From the NCBI GenBank assembly GCA_027001105.1, contig JALTMZ010000008.1:1-23327 (forward strand): a stretch of DNA of 23,327 nucleotides, in the 5' to 3' direction. Source of the DNA: Thermococcus sp. (GTDB lineage Archaea > Methanobacteriota_B > Thermococci > Thermococcales > Thermococcaceae). Shown here in pieces: positions 1 to 7,837 of this stretch. Every line of letters begins with the position of its first letter. The first letter of the stretch is position 1. Both the position numbers and the translations under genes were made by a program. The notes below the pieces were generated by a model. The model was not told the origin of the DNA. It did no database searches and was given only the letters and a program-made list of their open reading frames with translations.

Positions 1-1
1 C

Positions 2-427
2 GGACCTTTAATTTATCTAAGCGAGCCCACTATAATTTATCATACCCAGACAGAAAAAGTCATTCTCAAAATTCTTGAAGAAAAGCTCGGTTCAAATAAT
101 ATTGTCCTGCCTTCAGACTATGGGCTCAAAGGAACAAGCCACATGATAAAAGACGCAGAATTTTTTGTTGCAGTTGCAATAATTGGCAAATTTACCTCTT
201 TGGTTGTAAATGAAATCAAGATAGCTCAAGAGCTTGGAAAGAAAATCTACACGCTTAATATTGCGAGAAAAGGGGATGAGGTCGAGTATATCTTCACAGA
301 GGACATACCTGATGATATTGAGTGGCTGACTCCCGAAGAGACAAACCAGCTTTATGAAGACTTCAGGGGAGAAGAGTTCTCTGGTTTTATGAAATTTTTC
401 TTTGGGGACAGAAGGAGGGAATGGTAA
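2..427 (+). CDS. Hypothetical Rossmann-like protein, 5'-truncated
   Basis: The reading frame is open from the first complete codon of the window, so this gene starts upstream; the internal ATG at 143 is not the real start. The visible part is about 141 residues and opens with a beta-strand/Ser-Glu-Pro segment (IYLSEP). A hydrophobic strand (EFFVAVAIIGKFTS) and the helix VVNEIKIAQELGKKIYTL follow. This order loosely resembles nucleoside 2-deoxyribosyltransferase-like or TIR-like nucleotide-binding folds, in which a conserved Glu lies in the helix before a 'GK' strand. That assignment is inference from pattern only; I do not recognise the family. The stop is followed 45 bases later by the start of the surface-protein gene. 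Confidence 0.6.
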   Translation, partial: GPLIYLSEPTIIYHTQTEKVILKILEEKLGSNNIVLPSDYGLKGTSHMIKDAEFFVAVAIIGKFTSLVVNEIKIAQELGKKIYTLNIARKGDEVEYIFTEDIPDDIEWLTPEETNQLYEDFRGEEFSGFMKFFFGDRRREW

Positions 428-435
428 CAAAATCC

Positions 436-444
436 TATTAAATC
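436..444 (+). promoter_or_regulatory. Weak TATA-like box for the CGP-CTERM gene
   Basis: TATTAAATC lies about 29 bases before the GGTGAT ribosome site of the surface-protein gene, in the only gap (45 nt) after the first gene. Spacing fits an archaeal promoter with a very short leader, but the match is weak and read-through from upstream is equally possible. Confidence 0.3.
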
Positions 445-472
445 TTGAACTCAACTATTTTTGGTGATGTTC

Positions 473-2029
473 ATGAAGCAAATTATTGTGCTGTTTGTTG
501 CATTAGTGTTGTTGCCATTTTCACTGGCTCAAGAAATCAATTACTTAACTTGGGGCGGATCAGCTTATGACATTGGGGTAGCATTTATTCCTTACAATGA
601 TAGCGTTTTCATGATAGGCTCAAGCGACAGTTTTAGTTCAAATAGGGTAGGTTTTGTTGTGAAAATGACAGGGGACAAGATTGAGTTCCAGAAAATAATA
701 GAAAGTTCAGAAAGGCTCTGGATCAAGAAAGCGATACTCTGGGAAGAAAACATTTACTTAGTTGGACAAGTTGGATCAACGGCATTTGAAAATTCAGATG
801 CTTTCATTGCAAAATTGGACACAAATGGTGATTTAAAGTACTTCAAAACATTTGGCAGGAGCTTCAATGATGAGGCAAATGATATTACGTTTGACAATAA
901 ATGTCTGTATGTAGTGGGTTACACAAAGCCGACAGGAAAGACTAAAGAGGGTTTTGTTGCAAAGCTAACTCCTGGGGGGGATATTGTTTGGTTTATTCAG
1001 TTTGGAACAGGAAATACCGAAGCAAAAGCTGTAACTGTGTCTTCAGATGCTGTATACGTTGCTGGCACGGACGATGATGATGTCTTTGTTATAAAACTCA
1101 GCAAAGAGGGAGAGTTGGAATGGGCGAAAATATGGACAACGGATGAAAGGGAGGATGTGGGGGATATAATTTTTGACGATCTCTTGTATGTAAGTGGGTC
1201 AACAGGTGAAAGTTTAGCATTTGGGGATGGATTTCTACTCAAAGTTTCTCCCGATGGATCTCTAATAAATGCAATGAATTTTGGGCTTGGTTATCAAGAT
1301 AAGATAGTCTCTGTAATCCCAAACAACACGGAGCTTATATTAGTTGGAAATACAGGGAATTTTGAGACAAGAAATAAAGACACATTTATTGCAAAATTCA
1401 CAAGAGATGGTAAATTATTGTGGTTTGGAAAGTTCATTGGGGCTGGTTCTGACCTTATAACAAATGCACTCATGCAAGACTCCGTCATCTATGTCGCTGG
1501 ATACACTGAGAGTTCCTCTTGGGAATTTGTGATCCCAAACGTATCGGAGGTTACTAAAAAGACACTCTACGGAACACTTAAGATTTCCTGGAGTAATTAT
1601 GCGCCGAAAGTTACTAAAGTTGCACTTGCTTCACAGCCTCGCTCTGTTAAAGTGATGCAGGTTGAAGGAATACTCAACTCTCCTCATGCCGGTGATGCAT
1701 GGTTCTTCACATTTGGAACAAAACCAAAGAAAGAAATACCAAGTCCAACTACTATCACAACAACTACAACAATCATGACGACAACTACAACTACACCAGT
1801 TCCAACAAAAACAACCACAACCTCTTCATCCGTAGCAACTACCGTCACTGTCACAAAGACAGAAACTACGACGGCTACCACGACAACCACCACTCCTTCT
1901 TCAACCCCTACCACATCGTCTTCCCCAATAACAACGACATCCGAAAAAGGTGGAATATGTGGGCCCGCTTCGTTCCTGATGCTTTTTGTAGGTACATTAC
2001 TAATAAAAAGGAGGCAGAAAAATGGCTGA
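473..2029 (+). CDS. Secreted CGP-CTERM protein with SBBP-type repeats
   Basis: Extracellular surface protein of 518 aa. It has a signal peptide (residues 1-20, cut near SLAQ). About six repeats of the form D-x-F-(I/V)-x-K-(L/V)-x-x-x-G-x-(L/I)-x-(W/F)...F-G follow, for example DAFIAKLDTNGDL and DGFLLKVSPDGSL, and probably form a beta-propeller (SBBP-like). Next comes a Thr/Ser/Pro stalk, roughly residues 425-490, likely glycosylated. The C-terminus has Cys-Gly-Pro at 496-498, a hydrophobic stretch and KRR. That tail matches the CGP-CTERM sorting signal, known to me only from Thermococcales, whose Cys is thought to be processed and lipid-anchored. ATG 473 is chosen because GGTGAT (463-468) precedes it by 4 nt; ATG 467 or TTG 461 are in frame. 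Its last 8 bases overlap the next gene. The ligand or role is unknown. Confidence 0.85.
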   Translation: MKQIIVLFVALVLLPFSLAQEINYLTWGGSAYDIGVAFIPYNDSVFMIGSSDSFSSNRVGFVVKMTGDKIEFQKIIESSERLWIKKAILWEENIYLVGQVGSTAFENSDAFIAKLDTNGDLKYFKTFGRSFNDEANDITFDNKCLYVVGYTKPTGKTKEGFVAKLTPGGDIVWFIQFGTGNTEAKAVTVSSDAVYVAGTDDDDVFVIKLSKEGELEWAKIWTTDEREDVGDIIFDDLLYVSGSTGESLAFGDGFLLKVSPDGSLINAMNFGLGYQDKIVSVIPNNTELILVGNTGNFETRNKDTFIAKFTRDGKLLWFGKFIGAGSDLITNALMQDSVIYVAGYTESSSWEFVIPNVSEVTKKTLYGTLKISWSNYAPKVTKVALASQPRSVKVMQVEGILNSPHAGDAWFFTFGTKPKKEIPSPTTITTTTTIMTTTTTTPVPTKTTTTSSSVATTVTVTKTETTTATTTTTTPSSTPTTSSSPITTTSEKGGICGPASFLMLFVGTLLIKRRQKNG

Positions 2030-2816
2030 ATTTAAAGTGCCTAAATCTCATCCCCGATATTGGAGCTTATACTATAGGCATAAACTTGAAGAAGCCTTAG
2101 AGAATGGAATTCTGGCAACAGCTGGACTAATAGCCCATGGTAGAGGAGAGGCTTTTGACTATTTAATTGGCGAAAAAACAATTGAACCAGCAGAAAGAGC
2201 CATGAGGGCAGCTGTTGCTAAGCTTTTGCTCGCTGAACATCCTGTCCTTTCTGTGAATGGCAATGTTGCGGCATTGGTTCCCAAAGAGACTATTGAATTG
2301 GCAAAAGTCCTTAACGCAAAGATTGAAATAAACCTCTTCTACCGCACGGAAGAAAGGGTTAAAGCGATAGCAAAAGCGTTGAGAGAAGTTGACCCAGATG
2401 TTGAGCTTTTAGGTATAAATCCAACCAAGAGGATCCCAAATCTTGAAAGTGAGCGCGGTAAAGTTGATGAGAAGGGCATATGGAGAGCTGACGTTGTTGT
2501 TGTACCATTAGAGGATGGTGACAGAACCGAGGCATTGGTTGCAATGGGCAAGTTTGTCATTACAATTGACCTCAATCCCCTCTCAAGGAGTGCCAGAATG
2601 GCAGATATTACAATTGTAGACAACATAATAAGAGCATATCCAAGAATGATTGAAATTGCAAAAGAGCTGAAGAAAAAACCAAAAGAGGAGCTTAAGGCGA
2701 TTGTGAACAATTATGACAATGGGAAAATACTCAGCGAGGTTCTGCTTCATATGAAAAACAGATTAGAAAAACTGGCTAACCAAACTATATGGAGGGTAAA
2801 AGAGTTACCTTTCTGA
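2022..2816 (+). CDS. 4-phosphopantoate--beta-alanine ligase (archaeal phosphopantothenate synthetase)
   Basis: 264-aa cytosolic enzyme that joins 4-phosphopantoate and beta-alanine with ATP to give 4'-phosphopantothenate. In archaeal CoA biosynthesis it replaces the bacterial PanC/CoaA order with pantoate kinase followed by this ligase. I recognise the family from the N-terminal SHPRYWSLYYRHKLEEAL segment, the GLIAHGRGEAFDYLIGE motif, the VNGNVAALVP loop and the conserved block LLGINPTKRIPNLES. The C-terminal half carries PLEDGDRTEALVAMGK and ITIDLNPLSRSARMADI. Length equals that of the Thermococcus enzyme (about 260 aa). ATG 2022 is preceded by AAGGAGG (2008-2014). It overlaps the surface-protein gene by 8 bases and is probably co-transcribed, although the functions are unrelated. 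Confidence 0.92.
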   Translation: MAEFKVPKSHPRYWSLYYRHKLEEALENGILATAGLIAHGRGEAFDYLIGEKTIEPAERAMRAAVAKLLLAEHPVLSVNGNVAALVPKETIELAKVLNAKIEINLFYRTEERVKAIAKALREVDPDVELLGINPTKRIPNLESERGKVDEKGIWRADVVVVPLEDGDRTEALVAMGKFVITIDLNPLSRSARMADITIVDNIIRAYPRMIEIAKELKKKPKEELKAIVNNYDNGKILSEVLLHMKNRLEKLANQTIWRVKELPF

Positions 2817-2817
2817 T

Positions 2818-3549
2818 TCAGAGCTCTTTTTCTCTCTTTTCCACGAGCTTTCTGAGATTCATTATCAGCTCACTTTCGGTTTCAACTTTTGAGACCACTA
2901 ATGGAACTCTCTCCTTTTCGGCTATTTTAACTGCCAGCTCATCAAGTTTCTTAACTCCATGCAACACTACAACGGCTGGCTTTAGTCCTTGAACCCTGAT
3001 AGCAATCATAGGACTCCTTCCGGTTGTTACCTTTGTGAAAACTAAAGCCCTCTCTGTAGTCCATCCATAGAGCTTGAGGAATTCCTCACTGCTCATTTCG
3101 AGGATTGCCTGAATGCTGTCCACAACGGTATATCCATAAATTGGCCTATCAAGCAGATCAATGTTAGCAGCAACATCTCCTTTAACGGCATTGACTATAT
3201 CTCTTACAGTTACGGGAAGGGCAAATTCCCTAATGTCAAGTATGGCACTGGTTGGGAACTCGCTCCCAAGGGTTTTGCTGAAAGCCTTAATTACGTTCCC
3301 TCCCCTTCTCTCATCAATTTCAAGCAGAGCTTCAACAAACTTTCTTATTGTCGAAGCACCGGGGCTTTTCCTTCTGCCACCTTCATAATCGCTAATAACC
3401 GAAGAGGAAACCCCTAAATACTCAGCCAATTCCGTTTGACTAATCCCAAAAATCTCTCTCCACTTGCGCATGGTTTTTCCAGGGTCGGAAGAAAGTGTAA
3501 TCTCCCCTGCAATTCTCTTGGCCAGAGCTTCCTTTTCCTTCTCAAGCAT
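2818..3549 (-). CDS. XRE-type HTH transcriptional regulator with C-terminal sensor-like domain
   Basis: 243-aa DNA-binding protein. Residues about 28-65 form a Cro/C1-type helix-turn-helix (MRKWREIFGISQTELAEYLG, then VSSSVISDYEGGRRKSPG). The remaining 170 residues form a conserved archaeal C-terminal region with no obvious membrane segment or Cys ligands. It fits the archaeal 'predicted transcriptional regulator' group I associate with COG1709, from memory. Targets are unknown. It converges on the phosphopantothenate synthetase gene with one base between the stops, which leaves no room for separate terminators. ATG 3549 has no ribosome site; the TATA box at 3571-3580 predicts a leaderless mRNA. 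Confidence 0.8.
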   Translation of the reverse strand: MLEKEKEALAKRIAGEITLSSDPGKTMRKWREIFGISQTELAEYLGVSSSVISDYEGGRRKSPGASTIRKFVEALLEIDERRGGNVIKAFSKTLGSEFPTSAILDIREFALPVTVRDIVNAVKGDVAANIDLLDRPIYGYTVVDSIQAILEMSSEEFLKLYGWTTERALVFTKVTTGRSPMIAIRVQGLKPAVVVLHGVKKLDELAVKIAEKERVPLVVSKVETESELIMNLRKLVEKREKEL

Positions 3550-3570
3550 GGTATATTTTTCTCTTTCTGT

Positions 3571-3580
3571 AATTATAAAT
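3571..3580 (-). promoter_or_regulatory. TATA box of the XRE-type regulator (leaderless)
   Basis: On the minus strand the sequence reads ATTTATAATT, 22-31 bases before the ATG at 3549. Thermococcal transcription starts about 25 bases after the TATA box, so the mRNA should begin at or within a few bases of the start codon. This agrees with the lack of a Shine-Dalgarno sequence. Confidence 0.6.
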
Positions 3581-3782
3581 GTTTCGGCAATTGCCTAAGG
3601 AAGTTTTAATATTTTTGTTGTCGGCTGACTAAGAGTAATTGTGGTGGGTTTAAAGAGGATGCTCATTTTAGTTCAGTCTTTTACTCGGGTTTCTTTTGAC
3701 TAGTAGGGTTCTTGAAAGTGCAGTTAGAAAGTAAGAACTCACGAAAAAAAAGCGTAACAAATTACAACTCGTAAAAAGAAAT

Positions 3783-3791
3783 ATTTATAAG
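3783..3791 (+). promoter_or_regulatory. BRE/TATA promoter of the secreted-protein gene
   Basis: AAAAAGAAA followed by ATTTATAAG is a strong archaeal BRE plus TATA box. The predicted start near 3812 leaves a roughly 27-base leader containing GGGAGGTG (3827-3834), just before the ATG at 3839. The rest of the 3550-3780 gap shows no gene, RNA or clear repeat that I can support. Confidence 0.65.
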
Positions 3792-3838
3792 CCATGGAGT
3801 TAAAATTATTATCGCAAACTTTCACGGGAGGTGTAAGC

Positions 3839-5173
3839 ATGAAGAAATTTTTGGCTTCACTGGTTGTATTGCTGTTTGTTGGAGCTGTAGGATACATTCA
3901 GGCAGCCCCAATTGGTGGGGCAAAGGTCTACCTGGTGGATGAGATGGGGAAACCTCTGACAAGCTACGGAAAGGTCTATTACTCAATTTGGACTTTTGAC
4001 AAGAATGGGAGCATCAAGGTTCTTCAGAGAGGAGAGCTAACTAAAAGTGTATTTAAGAGCTTGATTTTTCCAGACAACGTGATAAAGCTTAACCTCGATA
4101 CTCCGAGGAGCATTGCAGAGGAAAGGGGCTCTCATACGGCTTTCATTGGAATTGACGTCTGGATTGAAAAAGATGGAAAACTTTACACCTTTCCACCGGA
4201 AAGCTTCGAAGCTGAAGTAAGCAAAAACACGTTTGCAAAAAGCATTATGTTAAAATTTAACTTTAAAGAAGCGAGAGTAAAGGATCTAAAAGCTTTAAGC
4301 TCAGAAAACTCAAAAGTTCAACCAATGGCTCATGACGTTTACTATGTATGGGAAACTGTGGAAGACAAATCCTACTACCACCAAAAAATACCCGTTTTAA
4401 TAGTGGACAACAAAGCATCAAGTAGCGTCTCCGCCACAATTCAAATGGCTTATAGAGGAAGCTACTACTGGGGTCCGATGGTTACTGTAGCCTTTGGTGA
4501 TCTGATTTCAGAAAAGGTTAGCTTTGATCCAAGCTCAATAACAGTAAAAGCCCTTGGAAGATCAACAACAAAAAAATATAAGGCATCGTGGATAATGGAC
4601 GTGAGTCCTCACTCCTCAAAGTATATTTGGATTAAGGGTAAGGTTCACTATATCTACCAGAAGGAGTACTACTGCTCCCTCTACTGTGAACCAACCGGAA
4701 ACGAGAGATACTTCGTGAAAATAGATAGCTTCGACACAGATTACTACAATGGGATATACCATATTAAAACTGGTGAAGCTTACGGGAAACTGCCCTACAG
4801 TGTTCCAAGCCGCTGGATAGAGCCGACAGGGGCAGTTTATAACAATAAGGTGGACATTGAAGACTTTTACAGTGAAATTTACGTGGGAACAAGCGGAGAA
4901 AGCTTTAACATTGGAGCTCCACTCGGGGCATTAATTGCTTTCCTCGGTCCTGAAACAGCGCCTGCCTGGCTTAACGTATTGGTAACGGGTTTCAGCTTGG
5001 AAGATTACGTTAATTATGCCGTCTTAGGAAGCGTACAGAGCAAGAGTGGAAGTTATCTTCACTTTAGGGGGATGAAAAGTGCCTATGAGATGAAGCTTCC
5101 AGTGAAAACATGGTATGGAACCTCCTACAAGAGAACACCAGTTCCCGTAGGATTTTACATTGAGGTCTCCTGA
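3839..5173 (+). CDS. Secreted protein of unknown function (N-terminal part, frame-shifted)
   Basis: 444 aa up to the first stop. A clear signal peptide (MKKFLASLVVLLFVGAVGYIQAA, cut near residue 22) leads into a beta-rich, Tyr/Trp-rich extracellular protein. It has a CSLYCEP loop that could hold a disulfide. I do not recognise the family and see no catalytic motif. ATG 3839 is chosen over the upstream in-frame ATG 3794 because GGGAGGTG lies directly before it and the signal peptide starts there. The reading frame stops at 5173, but the +1 frame (open from 5151, listed from TTG 5160) continues to 5465 and reads as a natural C-terminus. Removing one T from the TTTT run at 5153-5156 would restore a 541-aa product. 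The membrane-anchored gene follows 11 bases after that longer frame. Confidence 0.7.
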   Translation: MKKFLASLVVLLFVGAVGYIQAAPIGGAKVYLVDEMGKPLTSYGKVYYSIWTFDKNGSIKVLQRGELTKSVFKSLIFPDNVIKLNLDTPRSIAEERGSHTAFIGIDVWIEKDGKLYTFPPESFEAEVSKNTFAKSIMLKFNFKEARVKDLKALSSENSKVQPMAHDVYYVWETVEDKSYYHQKIPVLIVDNKASSSVSATIQMAYRGSYYWGPMVTVAFGDLISEKVSFDPSSITVKALGRSTTKKYKASWIMDVSPHSSKYIWIKGKVHYIYQKEYYCSLYCEPTGNERYFVKIDSFDTDYYNGIYHIKTGEAYGKLPYSVPSRWIEPTGAVYNNKVDIEDFYSEIYVGTSGESFNIGAPLGALIAFLGPETAPAWLNVLVTGFSLEDYVNYAVLGSVQSKSGSYLHFRGMKSAYEMKLPVKTWYGTSYKRTPVPVGFYIEVS

Positions 5174-5465
5174 TGGTTCTTATTTTTTATTGATTATTTT
5201 TATGAAGCTTCCAGATCTTGAAAGCTTTGAACAAGAAGTAACGAGCAAAGGATATCACAAAACTGCCCGTTATGCAGCATATGGAGCATACGGGCGAGAT
5301 TTCACCAGGGGTATTGGGTATGGATACAGATACGAAGCCAGATATAGCCCCTCTACACATATGGGATATGTCGAAGGTCCAGAGCCAAATCCAGAGGCCA
5401 ACTGGTATGGATATATTCATAACTTCTGGCCAACATTAGTTTATATTTGGCATGAAAGATGTTAA
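5160..5465 (+). pseudogene. Out-of-frame C-terminal continuation of the secreted protein
   Basis: About 100 codons in the +1 frame relative to the preceding secreted protein. The frame is open before its first good ATG (5202), and this upstream part (SPDGSYFLLIIF) reads like a beta-strand continuing the previous protein. No ribosome site or convincing promoter precedes ATG 5202. The product is Tyr/Gly-rich (ARYAAYGAYGRDF, GIGYGYRYEARYS), like the end of a secreted beta-rich domain. I therefore interpret it as the C-terminus of the 3839 gene, separated by a single extra base. An independent 87-aa gene from 5202 is the alternative. Confidence 0.55.
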
Positions 5466-5476
5466 GGTGGGAGAAA

Positions 5477-6190
5477 ATGAGACTTAAATTTGTTTTTGTA
5501 TTTTTCTTTTTGACCTTGGGTTTATTATTCTTCATCTCGCATGTTCCTTTTTGGAATCAAAGTGGAGAGAGATTTCCTACTGAATCTGTAAAATTTGAAG
5601 CTGCGAATCTTCACTCTATTAAGGACAAGGATAATATAATCCTCATTTATAGAATGGTCGAGTACTCAGGTAGCAAATTGATAGACAATTCAACTCGCCT
5701 GTTTAGGATTTACAAGAATGGGACTACAATTGTTATCAAAGAATACGTCCAAACTGAGTGGTGGGAACCGAGCTATTCATATTTTAGAGGTGAGGGAGGC
5801 AAAGCTAAAATTATGAATTCGCATATAAAGCTACTCCAGCCAGACGGGTCGGAATACATGGAAGGGGAACAGGCGGAGGCCGAGCTCCTTAGAATTGGGT
5901 ACCCCTATGTCCCTTTGTTCTCGGAGCTTCCCTTAAAGAAGGATTACTCGTATACTTCAAAGTATTTTATCTTAACAGTTGTTGATATTAAGGAAATATA
6001 TGGAAGAAAGTGTCTATTGGTACGGGCTAAAACAAATGATGCTATTTTACTGCTTGCAATTGATTCAGAGACAAGAATGTTGCTCTGGTTAAAAGGAGAA
6101 TGTACCTCAAATGACTGTAAAGGATGGAGTTGGGAACAGCAACTGGCGCTAATAGAGGATAAAACAAGAAAGAGACAAAATAGGAGCTAA
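5477..6190 (+). CDS. Membrane-anchored extracytoplasmic protein, unknown function
   Basis: 237 aa. It has one N-terminal hydrophobic segment (residues about 5-24, KFVFVFFFLTLGLLFF) acting as a signal anchor, then a hydrophilic beta-rich domain outside the cell. Four late Cys residues (two as CTSNDC) might form disulfides. No family was recognised. ATG 5477 is preferred over ATG 5459 because GGTGGGAG (5466-5473) precedes it. It lies 11 bases after the out-of-frame tail of the secreted protein, so both are likely one transcript and may act together at the cell surface. It converges on bpsA with a 3-base gap. Confidence 0.7.
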   Translation: MRLKFVFVFFFLTLGLLFFISHVPFWNQSGERFPTESVKFEAANLHSIKDKDNIILIYRMVEYSGSKLIDNSTRLFRIYKNGTTIVIKEYVQTEWWEPSYSYFRGEGGKAKIMNSHIKLLQPDGSEYMEGEQAEAELLRIGYPYVPLFSELPLKKDYSYTSKYFILTVVDIKEIYGRKCLLVRAKTNDAILLLAIDSETRMLLWLKGECTSNDCKGWSWEQQLALIEDKTRKRQNRS

Positions 6191-6193
6191 TGA

Positions 6194-7243
6194 TCAAGTA
6201 GTTGAGGCTTCCTCGTCGTTGTAGATGTCTTCATCCTTTATTTCCTCTTCATAGCCCTTTGAGCCTTCAAGAGTCTGAATTCTGAACATATAGCTCTTAT
6301 ACCAGTTGTACTTTGGCTTGACTTTCATTGGCAACAGCTTCCAAGCCCTTGTCTCCTCCTCATAACCCCAGTTTACATATTCATTGAAGTTCCTAATTAT
6401 ATCAGTTATGACAACGTTGAATTCATTTAAGAGGAGCTTTTGAATATCTCTCCACTTGTTTAATGAGCTTTCCCTTCTCGTTATTCCAAAATATCCGGCA
6501 CAGCCTGGGCCTTTGAGTGTAGCAATTCCTCTTCCGACAAAGGCTCTTATGGCATCGACGGTCTCTGGTGGGTCTGTTATGAATGTATCAAACTTCCTAA
6601 GTGCATAATCTGGCAGAGGCTTTCTTAAGTCGAATGTGAAAATCTCAATGTTGCTGTAGCCGATTTCATCTGCAGTTTCTTCAATGAACTTAGTTAGCCT
6701 CTCATCAATATCTAAAACGGCTATTCTCTTTGGTAAACTGGAGAGCATCAAGGCAATGCTTGTTAAGTCATCATCTCCGAGAACAAAGACTTCCTTGTTC
6801 TCCAGGTCTCCTCTTGTATGCATGAGGATTATTCTCGCCACCGTAGTCTCCGGAGTTACGTAGGCTTGATCAAATTCATGCTTTGGCTGTGGTCTGTCTT
6901 TAACTATCTCCTTAAACTGCTCAAGCAGCTCGCTAAAGGCATTAAGGTCAACAGTTTTTCCTTCACAGTGTGGGCAGGTGTAGTCTTCTCTTTTACCAAT
7001 TCCATAGTGTTCAGCAAACTTTTTGCCTTTTTGAGTCAAAAATACGCCATCTTTGAACTCCACATAGCCAAGCTCGTTTAGTGTTTCAAGAACTGCAACG
7101 ACTAAAGGTAAAGGCTCCTCACTTAAATCTACAATCCTCCATATGTCGCTGCTCGCTTGAACTGCACTCACAACGTTCTCTATTGTTCTCTCATAAACGG
7201 GGATCTTTGTTTTCTCCTTTACTTTAGCTATAATCTCTCTCAC
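6194..7243 (-). CDS. bpsA: N4-bis(aminopropyl)spermidine synthase (branched polyamine synthase)
   Basis: 349-aa cytosolic aminopropyltransferase. It transfers aminopropyl groups from decarboxylated S-adenosylmethionine to spermidine, giving the branched polyamine that stabilises nucleic acids in hyperthermophiles. An N-terminal winged-helix-like domain (1-80) precedes a CPHC motif (C90, C93). A Rossmann domain follows with GDDD at 156-159, where D159 is the catalytic residue described for T. kodakarensis BpsA, and DPPE at 224-227. The tail is acidic. The GTG at 7243 is chosen because GGGAGGTG (7250-7257) sits 6 bases upstream and the length then matches the 351-aa Thermococcus enzyme; the open frame to 7300 is not needed. 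It lies downstream of hycI, 100 bases away. Confidence 0.93.
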   Translation of the reverse strand: MREIIAKVKEKTKIPVYERTIENVVSAVQASSDIWRIVDLSEEPLPLVVAVLETLNELGYVEFKDGVFLTQKGKKFAEHYGIGKREDYTCPHCEGKTVDLNAFSELLEQFKEIVKDRPQPKHEFDQAYVTPETTVARIILMHTRGDLENKEVFVLGDDDLTSIALMLSSLPKRIAVLDIDERLTKFIEETADEIGYSNIEIFTFDLRKPLPDYALRKFDTFITDPPETVDAIRAFVGRGIATLKGPGCAGYFGITRRESSLNKWRDIQKLLLNEFNVVITDIIRNFNEYVNWGYEEETRAWKLLPMKVKPKYNWYKSYMFRIQTLEGSKGYEEEIKDEDIYNDEEASTT

Positions 7244-7302
7244 TTTAAGCACCTCCCAAGTTTTTAAGCTCTTAAAAAGCCCGTAAAGTGTGTTGAGCAT
7301 GC

Positions 7303-7313
7303 TTATTTTAAAG
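7303..7313 (-). promoter_or_regulatory. Candidate TATA box for bpsA
   Basis: The minus strand reads CTTTAAAATAA in the 100-base gap between hycI and bpsA. A start about 25 bases downstream (near 7283) leaves a 40-base leader carrying the GGGAGGTG site. A closer TTTTTAAG at 7268-7276 would start too near the ribosome site. Partial read-through from the hyp operon is possible. Confidence 0.4.
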
Positions 7314-7343
7314 TTTTTTGGATAAAATTTTGGAGAAAAGAAG

Positions 7344-7811
7344 TTAGAAATCCAGGTCTTGAGCTAAGATTGCAACTAATTTTTCTGCACTTTGCTTTAC
7401 CTCTTCACTCATCTCTACAAACAGACCAAGGTGCTTTGGCTGACACCCAATTAGGATAAACTTTGCATTTATATTCTGCTTTAAATAGCCAACTAAGAGC
7501 TTAAGAGGAAGCTTGTGAGTCGAAAAACTTTCTCCCAGTGTTCCCTCAGGGTCTGCAATTACAATTTCTCCAGGTTTACCTCCAAAGTCAACTGCATCTA
7601 TGAATATAACGTGTGTAGGTTTTTCATTGATTATTTTACCAACATAGCTCTCTGGAACTTCTCCACAGTTGAGAATAACAATTTTGTCACTTTTCAGTCT
7701 GTTTTTAAGCTCTTCTGCCACTATGACTCCAAAAGCGTCATCTCCCCTAACATCATTCCCAATGCCACAGATTACAACCTTTTTAGCTCCTTGGAGAAAA
7801 TCCTCAAGCAT
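7344..7811 (-). CDS. hycI: HycI-type hydrogenase maturation protease
   Basis: 155-aa endopeptidase that removes the C-terminal extension of the [NiFe]-hydrogenase large subunit once nickel is inserted, the last maturation step. The family signature GIGNDVRGDDAFG lies at 16-28. By comparison with HybD/HycI, the nickel-sensing ligands should be an Asp of the DD pair (24/25), an Asp in FIDAVDFG (72/75) and H99 in STHKL. ATG 7811 is chosen because GGTGAT precedes it by 4 bases; the TTG at 7823 is upstream of that site. It follows the hypB stop by 26 bases and is the third gene of a hypA-hypB-hycI operon. Confidence 0.9.
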   Translation of the reverse strand: MLEDFLQGAKKVVICGIGNDVRGDDAFGVIVAEELKNRLKSDKIVILNCGEVPESYVGKIINEKPTHVIFIDAVDFGGKPGEIVIADPEGTLGESFSTHKLPLKLLVGYLKQNINAKFILIGCQPKHLGLFVEMSEEVKQSAEKLVAILAQDLDF

Positions 7812-7837
7812 TTCTATCACCAAAAAATAAAATGAAA

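Noticed and set aside
1684..2100. Thr- or Val-rich alternative ORFs on both strands over the ACA/ACT repeats
   Set aside because: They are frame shadows of the Thr/Ser/Pro stalk of the surface protein; the low-complexity DNA simply encodes that stalk and is not an independent repeat element.
3581..3780. Small RNA or C/D-box RNA in the 3.6-3.8 kb intergenic region
   Set aside because: No paired C (RTGATGA) and D (CTGA) boxes at the right spacing, no stable GC-rich fold and no tRNA-like pattern were seen.
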